From Oscillospiraceae bacterium (lineage in GTDB: Bacteria > Bacillota > Clostridia > Oscillospirales > Oscillospiraceae), in assembly GCA_910575695.1 (NCBI GenBank), contig CAJTGJ010000001.1, forward strand, positions 248,001 through 312,000: DNA of 64,000 bases, written 5' to 3'. The notes below the pieces were generated by a model that saw only the letters and a list, made by a program, of their open reading frames with translations, made no database searches and was not told where the DNA came from. Shown one piece after another: positions 37,090 through 45,870 of the stretch. Position numbers and translations under genes: made by a program. Position 1 is the first letter of the stretch, and every line of letters starts with the position of its first letter.

Positions 37090-38010
37090 TTAGCCGATAA
37101 ACTCATGGATCAGCGACCCGGCGGGCGTCAGCTTGGGGTCGATGGGCTCGAATCGCTCAAAGGCCCGCACCAGCTCCAGCAGCTCGTGCCGCCGCTGGTT
37201 TTCCTCCGGCACCGCCGCCATGATGGGTTTGGCGTAGCTGGCCATCACCGGGGTCTCATAGGCCAGGGCGGTGTCGAATTTGATGTGCGCCGTGTCCCGG
37301 TAGGGGGAAATGTACAGCTTTTCCCCCCGGCGCACGTTGGCCCACAGCTCCAGGGTGCCGCACACGTCGGTGCCCCGGAAATTATAGTCCCGCACCGCCC
37401 GCCGGGTGAGGCGCAGCCAGGTGCGCTTGAACACCACCGTCCCATTATCGTCCACAATGTCGCTGCGGGCGGAGATATACAGCCGGGTGGCGTCGGGATG
37501 GCGGCTGGTGAGTTTGGTATTCAGGGCGTGGATGCCCTCGAAAATGGCCACCTCGTCCGGCCCCAGCTTCAGCGGCCTGCCCCGGCTGTCGTTGCGCATC
37601 TGCCGGGCGAACTCGAACTTGGGCACCAGGATCCACTCCCCGCGGGTGAGCTTGGCGAAGTGCTCGTCCAGCAGCTTCAGATCCATCAGCTCCGGGGATT
37701 CATAGTCCACCATCCCGTCAGGGGTGTGGGGGACCCCGGCGGAATCAGGGCGGAGGAAATAGTCGTCCATGGACACCGCGTGGGTGTGCACCCCACGGCG
37801 CTCCAGCTCCTGGCTCAGCTTTTCCGCCGTGGTGGTCTTGCCCGAGCCGGACGGCCCGGACAGCAGTACCACCGGGCTTTTCCTCATGTTTTCACAGATC
37901 ATATCCGCCGCGCGGGCCACTTTGCCCTGGTAATCCCGGTCGCACGCCTCCATGAACCCCACCGGGTCCCGCCTCACGGCGGCGTTGATCTCACTCAGCC
38001 TGTATGCCAT
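37090..38010 (-). CDS. Uridine kinase-like P-loop nucleoside kinase
   Basis: 306 residues of the phosphoribulokinase/uridine kinase group. Walker A is LLSGPSGSGKTTTAEKLS (about 48-65). A DDYF motif follows (SMDDYFLRPD), then VAIFEGIHALN and a LRLTRRAVRDYNFRG segment that would close over ATP. It is longer than a plain Udk (about 210 residues) and has extra N- and C-terminal helices, like the threonyl-tRNA-synthetase-associated uridine kinases of Clostridia. AGGAGG precedes ATG 38010. It is last in the leftward dtd-mutL run. Confidence 0.85.
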   Translation of the reverse strand: MAYRLSEINAAVRRDPVGFMEACDRDYQGKVARAADMICENMRKSPVVLLSGPSGSGKTTTAEKLSQELERRGVHTHAVSMDDYFLRPDSAGVPHTPDGMVDYESPELMDLKLLDEHFAKLTRGEWILVPKFEFARQMRNDSRGRPLKLGPDEVAIFEGIHALNTKLTSRHPDATRLYISARSDIVDDNGTVVFKRTWLRLTRRAVRDYNFRGTDVCGTLELWANVRRGEKLYISPYRDTAHIKFDTALAYETPVMASYAKPIMAAVPEENQRRHELLELVRAFERFEPIDPKLTPAGSLIHEFIG

Positions 38011-38024
38011 GCCCTGGCCCTCCT

Positions 38025-38273
38025 TTATTTCCCGTCGTCCCCGCTCTCATACTTCTTCCATTTCCCATATCTATTCTCATACATCCTGCGGCGAAACCGC
38101 CGGAGCCGGCGATGGTAGACGGCCCGCGTCCCCACGCCCCAGCCAATCAGCAGAAGCGGCACGGCCCACGCCTGTCCCGCCGCCGCCGCGGCCCAGCAGC
38201 CCAGCAGGATGAGAAGCGCGGCGCCCAGCATCCAGAGGAGGGCTTTCCGGTGGAAGCGCTGAAAATCGTCCAT
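38025..38273 (-). CDS. Small two-helix membrane protein
   Basis: 82 residues with two adjacent hydrophobic helices (about 12-32 and 36-54) and a very basic tail (RRLRRFRRRMYENRYGKWKK). Not recognised. It lies between mutL and the kinase with short gaps on both sides, so it is probably part of that transcript. GGAAGG precedes ATG 38273. Confidence 0.65.
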   Translation of the reverse strand: MDDFQRFHRKALLWMLGAALLILLGCWAAAAAGQAWAVPLLLIGWGVGTRAVYHRRLRRFRRRMYENRYGKWKKYESGDDGK

Positions 38274-38285
38274 ACCGGCCTTCCG

Positions 38286-40367
38286 TCACCCCCGCCTGAA
38301 CTGCTTTTCCAGCTGTTTTTTGGTCAGTTCAATGGCCACCGGCCTGCCGTGGGGACAGTATTTCACCGCCCCGGACATGACCAGCCGCGCCGCCTCCTCC
38401 AGCTCCTCCGCCCCATTGCGCCAGCCGCCCTTGATGGCCGCCTTGCACGCCATGGTGTGCAAAAGCTCATCCCGGGCGGCGGACGGGTCGGCGGCTCCGG
38501 TCAGGCGCAGGCTGCGGGCCAGCTGGGACAGGGCGGGCTCGATGTCCCCCGTCTCCAGATAGTCCGGCGCCGCCCGCACGGCGACGGCGTTGGAGCCAAA
38601 TTCCTCCACCTCGAAACCGAACCGGGCCAGCAGCTCCAGCTGCTCCAGCAGGAGCGCCCGCTCTTCCGGGGGCAGGGTGAGGGTGACGGGGGAGAGCAGT
38701 TCCTGCACCATGGGCTTGTAGTCCGCCCCCTTGAGCTTGTCGAAGTTGGCCCGCTCATGGGCGGCGTGCTTGTCGATGAGCAGGATCTTGTCCCCCTGCT
38801 CCACCATCACATAGGTGCGGAACAGCTCCCCCCGGATGAGCCACGGCTCCTCCTGGGGAACGGGCTCCGGCGGGGCTTCCGGCTCTGGGGCAGGCGGGGC
38901 TTCCCGGGGGCTGTCCGCGCCGGCGGCGGGGGATTCCTCCGGCGCGGGGGCCGAAACGGCGGGGGCTTTGTCCGCCGCACGCTCCGGCGCGGGGACGGGC
39001 GTTTCCTGTTCGGTATGTACCGATTCCGGGGATGGCTTTTGCGGCTCCGGCGTGTTGTCCGGCAATGGCTCCACCCACTGGAACCGGGATTGCTTCGGCT
39101 CCGGCGTGGATTTCGGGTCCGCCGGGGTTTTTGATTCCGCCGGGGATTTCGCCTCCGCCGGGGGCTTGGACGGGGCGGGGGGAGGGGATACCGGCTCCGG
39201 CTGTCTCCCCGGGGCCATGCCGGGCATGGGCTGGAACCGGGCGGAGGGCATGAACTGAGTGCCGGAGGGCTGGGTCCTGGGGAGGCTCCTGGCGCTGTCG
39301 TTGAGGGACAGGGCGGTCTGGTTGGGGGTCACCGTGTCCGCGGGCTTCACCCCGGGTATTACCGCCTGGGGGCGGGTGTGGTCCTTGTCCAGGGCGGACA
39401 GCACCGCGTAATACACCGTGGAAAACACCGCCTGCTCCCGCTGGAATTTCACCTCGGTCTTGGTGGGGTGGACGTTCACGTCCACCTCGCCGGGGCGTAC
39501 CGTCAGGTGGATGACACAGCCGGGGAATTTCCCCACCATCCGCTGGTTTTTGTAGGCTTCCTCCACCGCCGCCATCATCACGCGGCTTTTTACGTACCGT
39601 CCGTTGACGAAAAAGTGCTGATAACCCCGGGTTCCCCGGCAGCAGGCGGGCAGGGAGGCGAACCCCTCCGCGCCCATCCCGTCGCCGCTGCCCTTCACGG
39701 GCAGGAAGCCCAGGGCGATGTCCCGGCCCATGACGGCGTAGACGGCGCTTTTCAGCTGCCCGTCGCCGGGGGTGAGCAGCTCCTGCTTCCCGTCCCGGAT
39801 GAATTTCACACTGATCTCCGGGTGGGACAGGGCGGTGCGCTGGACCACGGCGAACACAGCGGCGCCCTCGGCGGAATCCTTCTTGGTGAATTTCAGTCGG
39901 GCGGGGGTGTTGTAAAACAGGTCCCGCACCGCCATAGTCGTGCCCTGGGGACAGCCCGCCTCCTCCTGGCTCACCACCACCCCCGCCTCCACGGTGAGGG
40001 CAGTCCCCAATGTCTCGTCCTGGGTGCGGGTGAGCAGCTCTATCCGGGAGACGGCGGAGATCGCCGCCAGCGCCTCCCCCCGGAAGCCCAGGGTGCCGAT
40101 GGCCTCCAAATCGTATTCGCTGGCGATTTTGGAGGTGGCGTGGCGCAGGAAGGCGGTGGGGGCCTGGTCCGCCGGGATGCCGCAGCCGTCGTCGGCGACC
40201 CGGATCAGGGTCATGCCGCCGTGGGCGATCTCCACCGTCACCGCCCCGGCCCCGGCGTCGATGGCATTTTCCATCAGCTCCTTCACCACGCTGGCGGGGC
40301 GCTCCACCACCTCGCCGGCGGCGATGAGGTCCGCCACATGGGGGTCTAATTGTCGAATTTCTGGCAT
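38286..40367 (-). CDS. mutL: DNA mismatch repair protein MutL
   Basis: 693 residues. The GHKL ATPase (about 1-330) has ELMENAIDAGA, DDGCGI and TLGFRGEALAAI. A Pro/Glu/Ala-rich linker of about 150 residues follows. The C-terminal dimerisation and nuclease domain has LLIDKHAAHERANFDKL, a variant of the DQHA(x)2E(x)4E endonuclease motif with Lys for Gln and Asp for the last Glu, plus ACKAAIKGG and CPHGRPVAI. No mutS is in the window. The start ATG 40367 is three bases from the dtd stop, and its GAGG site lies inside dtd, implying coupling. Confidence 0.96.
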   Translation of the reverse strand: MPEIRQLDPHVADLIAAGEVVERPASVVKELMENAIDAGAGAVTVEIAHGGMTLIRVADDGCGIPADQAPTAFLRHATSKIASEYDLEAIGTLGFRGEALAAISAVSRIELLTRTQDETLGTALTVEAGVVVSQEEAGCPQGTTMAVRDLFYNTPARLKFTKKDSAEGAAVFAVVQRTALSHPEISVKFIRDGKQELLTPGDGQLKSAVYAVMGRDIALGFLPVKGSGDGMGAEGFASLPACCRGTRGYQHFFVNGRYVKSRVMMAAVEEAYKNQRMVGKFPGCVIHLTVRPGEVDVNVHPTKTEVKFQREQAVFSTVYYAVLSALDKDHTRPQAVIPGVKPADTVTPNQTALSLNDSARSLPRTQPSGTQFMPSARFQPMPGMAPGRQPEPVSPPPAPSKPPAEAKSPAESKTPADPKSTPEPKQSRFQWVEPLPDNTPEPQKPSPESVHTEQETPVPAPERAADKAPAVSAPAPEESPAAGADSPREAPPAPEPEAPPEPVPQEEPWLIRGELFRTYVMVEQGDKILLIDKHAAHERANFDKLKGADYKPMVQELLSPVTLTLPPEERALLLEQLELLARFGFEVEEFGSNAVAVRAAPDYLETGDIEPALSQLARSLRLTGAADPSAARDELLHTMACKAAIKGGWRNGAEELEEAARLVMSGAVKYCPHGRPVAIELTKKQLEKQFRRG

Positions 40368-40370
40368 AAT

Positions 40371-40805
40371 TTATACCTCAAGCAATATGGTCACCGGCCC
40401 GTCGTTCTGGGAGAATACCTGCATATCCGCGCCGAACTCGCCGTGCTCCACCCGGAAGCCCTTGTCCCGGCACTGGGCCATGAACCGCTCGTACAGGGGG
40501 ATGGCCAGATCCGGCTTTGCCGCGTGGGAGAACCCCGGGCGGCGGGAGGAGGTGTCCGCGTACAGGGTGAACTGGCTCACCACCAGCAGGGCCCCGCCCA
40601 CAGCGGCCAGGTTCAGGTTCATCTTTTCGTTTTCATCCTCAAAGATCCGCATACCGCAGATTTTGTCCGCCATCTTGTCGGCGATGGCCTCGGTGTCGTC
40701 GGGACCCACCCCCAGCAGCACCAACAAGCCCTGCTCAATGGCTCCGCTCACCGCTCCGTCGATTTCCACCCGGGCGTTTTTCACCCGCGTCACTACTGCC
40801 CGCAT
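40371..40805 (-). CDS. dtd: D-aminoacyl-tRNA deacylase
   Basis: 144 residues. It removes D-amino acids (and glycine from tRNA-Ala) wrongly attached to tRNA. Signature motifs are SQFTLYADTSSRRPGFS and NDGPVTILLEV. AAGGAGG lies upstream of ATG 40805. It leads the dtd-mutL-membrane protein-kinase run. The glycine-checking role fits well with alaS elsewhere in the window. Confidence 0.95.
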   Translation of the reverse strand: MRAVVTRVKNARVEIDGAVSGAIEQGLLVLLGVGPDDTEAIADKMADKICGMRIFEDENEKMNLNLAAVGGALLVVSQFTLYADTSSRRPGFSHAAKPDLAIPLYERFMAQCRDKGFRVEHGEFGADMQVFSQNDGPVTILLEV

Positions 40806-40926
40806 GATGCAGACCTCCTTATTTAACGTCGTTTTCCGCGTTCGTCAAAATTCCGCTTCACCGGGAACAGGGCGGCGATGAGCGGTTTCCCCCTATTATA
40901 CACCGGGCCGGGGCGGTTGTCATTCT

Positions 40927-42309
40927 TTATTTTCCCACGCAGAACCGCTCGAAAATGCGGGCGGTGACGTCTTCCCGCACCGTGCGGCCCGTCAGCTCGC
41001 CTAACGCGGACATGGCCTCCTCCACGTCGGCCACCACCGCGTCGGGGGGCATCCCGGCCTCCAGCGCATCCGCCCCCCGGCGCACCGCCGCCCTGGCCCT
41101 TCCCGCCGCCTCCGCCTGCCGGACGTTGGTGAGCATGGCCCCGGCCTGGGACGCCGGAGGCGCCGGGTACAGCGCTGATACCGTCTGTTCCAGCTCCTCC
41201 AGCCCCTCTCCGGTTTTTGCGGACAGGGACACCGCGGCGGCGGAGGCGTTCCCTTCCCAGTCCGTGGCCCACAGGGCGGTGGGCCCGGTGAGGTCCCGCT
41301 TGCTCGCAATCCAGATCCAGGGCTTGCCGGAGGACGCGGCCAGTTCCAGCGCCTCCCGGTCCTCCCGGGTGAACTCCCCTGCGCCGTCGGTCACCGCCAG
41401 GATCAGCTCCGCCCGCTCCAGTGCCGCCCGGGAGCGCTCCACACCCAGCCGCTCCGCCTTGTCCTCCGCCTCCCGCAGGCCCGCCGTGTCAATGAGCCGC
41501 AGAAGCACCCCGCCGAAACTGACACGCTCCTCCACCGTGTCCCTTGTGGTGCCGGGTATGTCCGTCACAATGGCCCGCTCATAGCCCAGCAGAGCGTTGA
41601 ACAGGGTGGACTTGCCCGCGTTGGGCCTCCCCACGATGGCGCAGGGCACCCCCTCGTTGAGCAGGCGGCCCCGCTCATAGGTAGAGGCCAGCCGGTCCAG
41701 CTCCCCCGCCGCCTCTTTCAGCGCCCCGGCCAGCTCCTCCGCCTCAAAGGGGGCGATGTCCTCATCCGGGTAGTCCAGCACGGCGTGGAAGTGGGCGCAC
41801 AGATCGGCCAGACGGTCATAGATGCCGTCCACCGCCCGCTCCAGCGCCCCGCCCAGCTGGCCCGCCGCCTGCCGCGCCGCCGCAGGGGTCTCGGCGTGGA
41901 TCAGGTCGGCTACCGCCTCGGTGCGGGTCAGGTCCAGCTTTCCATTCAAAAACGCCCGCCGGGTGAACTCACCGGGCTTTGCCTGCCGGGCCCCGGCGGC
42001 GAACAGCGCCTCCAGCCCCAGGGCCAGCGCCGCCGGGGAGCCGTGGCATTGCAGTTCGGCGGTGTCCTCGCCGGTGTAGGTGCCGGGGGCGCGGGAGAGG
42101 GTGCATAAGCAGTGGTCGATGACGCCGCCGTCCTTGTCATGGAGCGCGCCGTAGACCAGGGTCCGGTCAGGCCGCTGGGACATGGGCCCGCCGTGGAAGG
42201 GGGTGAATACCGCGTCCGCCGCCGCCGCCGCTCCCGGCCCGGACAGGCGCAGGATGCCGATGGCGGAGGGGAGCGGGGGAGTGGCAATGGCGGCAATGGT
42301 GTCGTTCAT
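40927..42309 (-). CDS. mnmE: tRNA modification GTPase MnmE
   Basis: 460 residues. With MnmG it installs the cmnm5 group on U34 of tRNAs. The N-domain begins DTIAAIATPPLPSAIGILRLSG. The G domain has IVGRPNAGKSTLFNALLG, DIPGTTRDT, DTAGLRE and SKRD. The C-terminus is the required FCVGK, whose Cys is essential. GAGGTG precedes ATG 42309. Its partner gene mnmG lies 10 kb away, at 52030, rather than adjacent as in many Firmicutes. Confidence 0.97.
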   Translation of the reverse strand: MNDTIAAIATPPLPSAIGILRLSGPGAAAAADAVFTPFHGGPMSQRPDRTLVYGALHDKDGGVIDHCLCTLSRAPGTYTGEDTAELQCHGSPAALALGLEALFAAGARQAKPGEFTRRAFLNGKLDLTRTEAVADLIHAETPAAARQAAGQLGGALERAVDGIYDRLADLCAHFHAVLDYPDEDIAPFEAEELAGALKEAAGELDRLASTYERGRLLNEGVPCAIVGRPNAGKSTLFNALLGYERAIVTDIPGTTRDTVEERVSFGGVLLRLIDTAGLREAEDKAERLGVERSRAALERAELILAVTDGAGEFTREDREALELAASSGKPWIWIASKRDLTGPTALWATDWEGNASAAAVSLSAKTGEGLEELEQTVSALYPAPPASQAGAMLTNVRQAEAAGRARAAVRRGADALEAGMPPDAVVADVEEAMSALGELTGRTVREDVTARIFERFCVGK

Positions 42310-42445
42310 GACAGGTCACCTCGGGGGAAATTTGATTGATACAGCGTATCATATTCGGGATTTTTTTGCAATGGCGGAGGGGCGCGGTTTTTACTTTTTG
42401 AAATAAATCGGCGTCCTCCCTCATATCCCGGATTCTTCTGTACAT
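42310..42445 (-). pseudogene. Remnant of an Xre-family regulator
   Basis: ATG 42445 has GGAG 8 bases upstream and begins YRRIRDMREDADLFQK, which matches the first helices of Xre-type regulators of the MYKRIRDLREDSDLTQ kind. After that the frame loses all helix-turn-helix character and would run into mnmE out of frame. A short C-rich trace follows. It looks like the surviving 5' end of a lost gene. A TGTGTACACA palindrome (42472-42481), with a second GTGTAC copy at 42449-42454, may be the former operator. Confidence 0.5.
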
Positions 42446-42573
42446 TTTGTGTACTCCTTTCAATCATAAGTGTGTACACAAAAAGTATAGATAAAGCAGG
42501 GGTTGAAGGCGGGTGCGGGAGAGAAGGCATCATAGACTATTTATTTACTACCCACTTTTAAAAGGCGCACAGA

Positions 42574-42607
42574 AAAAGCCCGCACGGCGCAGACCGTGCG
42601 GGCTTTT
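42574..42607 (-). terminator. Terminator of the divIVA operon
   Basis: AAAAGCCCGCACGG / CCGTGCGGGCTTTT, 14-bp stem, directly beyond the divIVA stop at 42609. Confidence 0.85.
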
Positions 42608-42608
42608 C

Positions 42609-43319
42609 TTATTCGATCTTATAATCCTTCCCGAACTGCATATCCGAAAACCGCCGGGTGGCGTCCGGGTCCAGCTCCAGATCGTCCGGCTGGGCCCCCG
42701 GCCCCACCACAGGGGTATACACCGCCGTCATATCCGAGACCACAGGCGTCTGCGGTTCCTCGGGCTGGGCCTGGGCGGTCTGGGGCTCCTCGGGCAGAAC
42801 CTGGGCGGCCACGGCGGCCTTGATGTCGGAGGAGGGGTCGTCCGCCTGGATCACCAGCTGCTCCGGCGGCACCAGGTCGCCCAGGCTGGCCAGGAACTTC
42901 ATCTCCTGCTCGTGAAAGTCCGCCAGCTTGCGCACATAGGCGGCGGTGGATTCCTGGGCCTGGCGCAGGCGGTATTCCTCGGCGGCAATGGCCGCGTTCA
43001 GCTCGTCCATCCGGCGCTGGGCATCCCGCTCCGCCTCGTCCGCCAGCTCGGCCTGCTTCTTTTTGGCGTCCTCCACCATGGCGTCCGCCATCTGCTGGGC
43101 GGCCAGCAAGGTCTTGCGCATGGCGTTGTCGGTGGCCCGGTATTCCTCCACCGTCTCGCTGAGCACCTTCAGTTTGTTCTTCAAAATGGCGTTTTCATTG
43201 TACAGGGCGGTGTAGTCCTCGGTGAGCGCGTCCAGGAACTCGTCCACCTGGGCCAGGTTGTAGCCGCCCAGAGTGGCCTTGGCAAAGGAGCGGCTTCCCA
43301 CCTCCTGCGGAGTCATCAT
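42609..43319 (-). CDS. divIVA: DivIVA-family cell-division/polarity protein
   Basis: 236 residues. The DivIVA lipid-binding head is PQEVGSRSFAKATLGGYNLAQVDEFLDAL. A long coiled coil follows (about 45-165), and the tail is Pro/Glu-rich and disordered. Such proteins sit at curved membranes and recruit division or wall-synthesis partners. It follows sepF by about 30 bases in the same transcript and ends at a strong terminator. Confidence 0.92.
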   Translation of the reverse strand: MMTPQEVGSRSFAKATLGGYNLAQVDEFLDALTEDYTALYNENAILKNKLKVLSETVEEYRATDNAMRKTLLAAQQMADAMVEDAKKKQAELADEAERDAQRRMDELNAAIAAEEYRLRQAQESTAAYVRKLADFHEQEMKFLASLGDLVPPEQLVIQADDPSSDIKAAVAAQVLPEEPQTAQAQPEEPQTPVVSDMTAVYTPVVGPGAQPDDLELDPDATRRFSDMQFGKDYKIE

Positions 43320-43349
43320 AGCGTAGCTTCCCCCTTATCTGTGTCTATG

Positions 43350-43817
43350 TCAGAAGTACAGGCCGTTGTTTTCCAGTTCGTCGATGAGGTCTCCCAGAAT
43401 CTCTACGTTGTAGGGGGTGATGATGTAGGTGGACAGGGCCACCTTCTTGATGGTGCCCTCGTTGGCGTAGGCCACGCCGGACAGAAAGTCGATCAGGCGG
43501 CGGGCGATGTTTTTGTCGGTCTGTTCCAGATTGAGCACCACGGTACGCTTGTCCCGCAGATGGTCGGCAATCTCGCTGGCGTTCTCAAACCGGGTGGGGC
43601 TGACCAGCACCACCTGGAGCTGGGTAGTGGTGTGTATGTTGACCACCTTGTTGCTGCGGCGGTCGGAATCCCGGTCCAGGTCGCGGTCTCCGCGGCTGCG
43701 CTCGCGGGGGGATTCCTTGGCTGTGCTCACCGGGGCGAAGTCGTCCTCGTCGTACATCTCCTCGTCTTCGTCCTCGTATGGGCGGGCCAGGCGTTTGAGT
43801 TCATCAAAAAAGCTCAT
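43350..43817 (-). CDS. sepF: Cell division protein SepF
   Basis: 155 residues. The N-terminal membrane-binding helix is SFFDELKRLARPYEDEDE. A charged linker follows, then the SepF core (about 70-150) with VVLVSPTRFENASEIADHLRDKRTVVLNLE and IDFLSGVAYANEG. SepF tethers FtsZ to the membrane. The order YggS - SepF - DivIVA matches the Firmicutes ylm cluster, though ylmG and ylmH are absent here. Confidence 0.95.
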   Translation of the reverse strand: MSFFDELKRLARPYEDEDEEMYDEDDFAPVSTAKESPRERSRGDRDLDRDSDRRSNKVVNIHTTTQLQVVLVSPTRFENASEIADHLRDKRTVVLNLEQTDKNIARRLIDFLSGVAYANEGTIKKVALSTYIITPYNVEILGDLIDELENNGLYF

Positions 43818-43831
43818 AAAGCAGTCTCCCT

Positions 43832-44545
43832 TCAGTCCTTGCGCGTTGACATTGGCGGGCGCGGGCCGAACAGCGCCGAACCCACCCGGATGCAGGTGGA
43901 GCCCGCAGCGACAGCTTCCTGATAGTCGCCGCTCATGCCCATGGAGAGCACATCCATATTTAACTTATTATCCTCCATTTTTTGTCTTATGTCAACAGCT
44001 AATTGGTGTAAAGTTTCAAAATGCTGAAAATTTTCTTCTTTCTCTCCGGATGCCGGAGGAATGCACATCAGCCCTCTGAGCCGGACGCCCTGGAGGTTTG
44101 CGGCAGTCCGGGCGGCGTCCAGCGCCTGTTCCGGGGCAAAGCCGGATTTGGATTCCTCCCCCGCCAGATTGATCTCCAGCAGGATGTCCTGGACGATGCC
44201 CAGCTTGTCCGCCTGGGCGCCGATGGCCCGCAGAAGCTTTTCCGAGGAGACCGAGTGGATCAGGGAGACCTTCCCCACCACGTATTTCACCTTGTTGGTC
44301 TGGAGGTGCCCGATAAAATGGATGTCCGCCCCCTCATAGGCGCTGCCGGCCAGATGGGCGGTCAGCTCCTGCACCCGGTTTTCCCCGCACACCGTGATGC
44401 CGGCGGCGATGGCCTCCCGGATGGTGTCGGAGGTCTGGGTCTTGGTGGCGGCCAGCAGGGTGATGGACGAGGGGTCCCGCCCCGCGGCAATGGCGGCGGC
44501 GTCCAGTCCGGCCCGCACCGCTTCTATATTTTCTCTCAGTCCCAT
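43832..44545 (-). CDS. YggS/YlmE-family PLP-binding protein
   Basis: 237 residues. It is a single-domain alanine-racemase-fold protein that binds pyridoxal phosphate and maintains B6/amino-acid balance. The PLP lysine is in ITLLAATKTQTSDTI, followed by GENRVQELTAH, IHFIGHLQTNKVKYV and near the end LSMGMSGDYQEAVAAGSTCIRVGSALFG. ATG 44545 follows the adaptor stop by one base, with AAAGGTGG upstream. It is the ylmE position of the division cluster. Confidence 0.93.
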   Translation of the reverse strand: MGLRENIEAVRAGLDAAAIAAGRDPSSITLLAATKTQTSDTIREAIAAGITVCGENRVQELTAHLAGSAYEGADIHFIGHLQTNKVKYVVGKVSLIHSVSSEKLLRAIGAQADKLGIVQDILLEINLAGEESKSGFAPEQALDAARTAANLQGVRLRGLMCIPPASGEKEENFQHFETLHQLAVDIRQKMEDNKLNMDVLSMGMSGDYQEAVAAGSTCIRVGSALFGPRPPMSTRKD

Positions 44546-44546
44546 A

Positions 44547-45845
44547 TCATCGGACCACCTTTCCATCGTAGATTTCAGAGGTTGACAAAATGATCTCATC
44601 CCCGGCACGGAGGCGTTCGGAGGCGTTCTGGTCGACGGGCCGCACCAGGTAGAAGTTTTCATCGGTGTACAGCAGCTCCACCTCCTGCCCCCAGGCCTGG
44701 GAGCGGATCACGGTGTACACCATGTAGTGATTGACCTCCCTGGTGGGGGAGCCGGGGGCAGGGCTTTCGCCGTCCTCGTTTTCATCGTCCCCTTCCGCCA
44801 CCGTTTCCGTCTCAATGCGCAGGGCCTTCCGGGGGATGCGGATGCCCTCCAGCTGTTCCACCACCACGTCCACCGTCTGTACCCGGAGGAGGGTGGTGTC
44901 CGACAGGTGGGAGCGGCAGGAGAAGATGGCCAGGGTCTGTTCCCCCTCCAGCGACACCCGCTCCAGCTTCATGGGGATCTGTCCGTAATAGTCGCCGGAG
45001 AAGTTCAGCGCATAGGTGCGGTCGGTCTGGAGCCCGGTGTCGGTGCCGGGAATCAGGGCGGCGAAATACCAGACGGAATCGGTGATCAGTTTGCCCGAGG
45101 CGCCGGCGGCGGGAGCGGGCCGCTGTTCCATCAGCTCCGCCAGCTCGGCGGCGGTGATGGTTTCCAGCTGGTCAGGGGAGATGAGGCCCTCCCACCCGTC
45201 CGCCGTGCCGGAGAACACCCCGGACCTGGGGGCGTATATCGTCTGGGACACCTGGTTCAGCGAACCGTTGAGCTGGTTCAGCTGGGCCCGCTTGTCCTCA
45301 ATGAGCAGCCTGAGCTGGCTGGCGGCGGCGGTGTCGCCGTATGTATAGTCCCGCTTGAACACCATGGTGCGCAGATTGAGGGTGTATTCCTCCAAAGCGG
45401 TCAGATCCCCCTGGGCGGTCAGCGAGCGGAGGGAGGTGATGGAGGAGAGCACCTGCGCGTCCAGCCGGGAGGCCTCGGTGGACTGGGTGCCGGAGGCCAG
45501 GGCGTATTCCAGCTGGTCGATTTCCGCCTCCAGGGCGCGGATGGTCTGCCGCGCGGCGGGGGCGGAGGGATCGTTGTACAGCAGGGCCACGGCCTGTCCG
45601 GCGGAGGCCTTTTCCCCCTCGGAGAGGATGTGGTCCACATAGCTCCCGCCGGAATCGGGCAGGACGGTTTCGCTGCGGACCAGGATGCCCACGGCCTCCA
45701 TGCCCACGTTCTGGGTGTAGGAATAGGCCCGGGTGATGACCAGCGGTTCCTCCCAGTCCCGGATGAAGGACGCGGCCAGGTAGGCGATGACCCCCAGGCA
45801 GAGGATGGCAATCATGACCTTGGTGGCAAGGGTGCTCTCTTTCAT
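44547..45845 (-). CDS. HlyD-like membrane-fusion adaptor protein
   Basis: 432 residues. One N-terminal membrane helix (about 9-27, VMIAILCLGVIAYLAASFI) is followed by an extracellular biotinyl-lipoyl/HlyD-like fold. It has EGILV-type half-barrel sequences (AVGILVRSETVLPDSGGSY), a coiled hairpin (about 95-190) and later beta domains with APRSGVFSG. It leads the yggS-sepF-divIVA transcript and ends one base before yggS. No ABC transporter accompanies it, so a wall- or division-linked role is more likely than export. That is inference. Confidence 0.75.
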   Translation of the reverse strand: MKESTLATKVMIAILCLGVIAYLAASFIRDWEEPLVITRAYSYTQNVGMEAVGILVRSETVLPDSGGSYVDHILSEGEKASAGQAVALLYNDPSAPAARQTIRALEAEIDQLEYALASGTQSTEASRLDAQVLSSITSLRSLTAQGDLTALEEYTLNLRTMVFKRDYTYGDTAAASQLRLLIEDKRAQLNQLNGSLNQVSQTIYAPRSGVFSGTADGWEGLISPDQLETITAAELAELMEQRPAPAAGASGKLITDSVWYFAALIPGTDTGLQTDRTYALNFSGDYYGQIPMKLERVSLEGEQTLAIFSCRSHLSDTTLLRVQTVDVVVEQLEGIRIPRKALRIETETVAEGDDENEDGESPAPGSPTREVNHYMVYTVIRSQAWGQEVELLYTDENFYLVRPVDQNASERLRAGDEIILSTSEIYDGKVVR

Positions 45846-45870
45846 TGGTGGTATCCTTTCTTTTTCTGCC

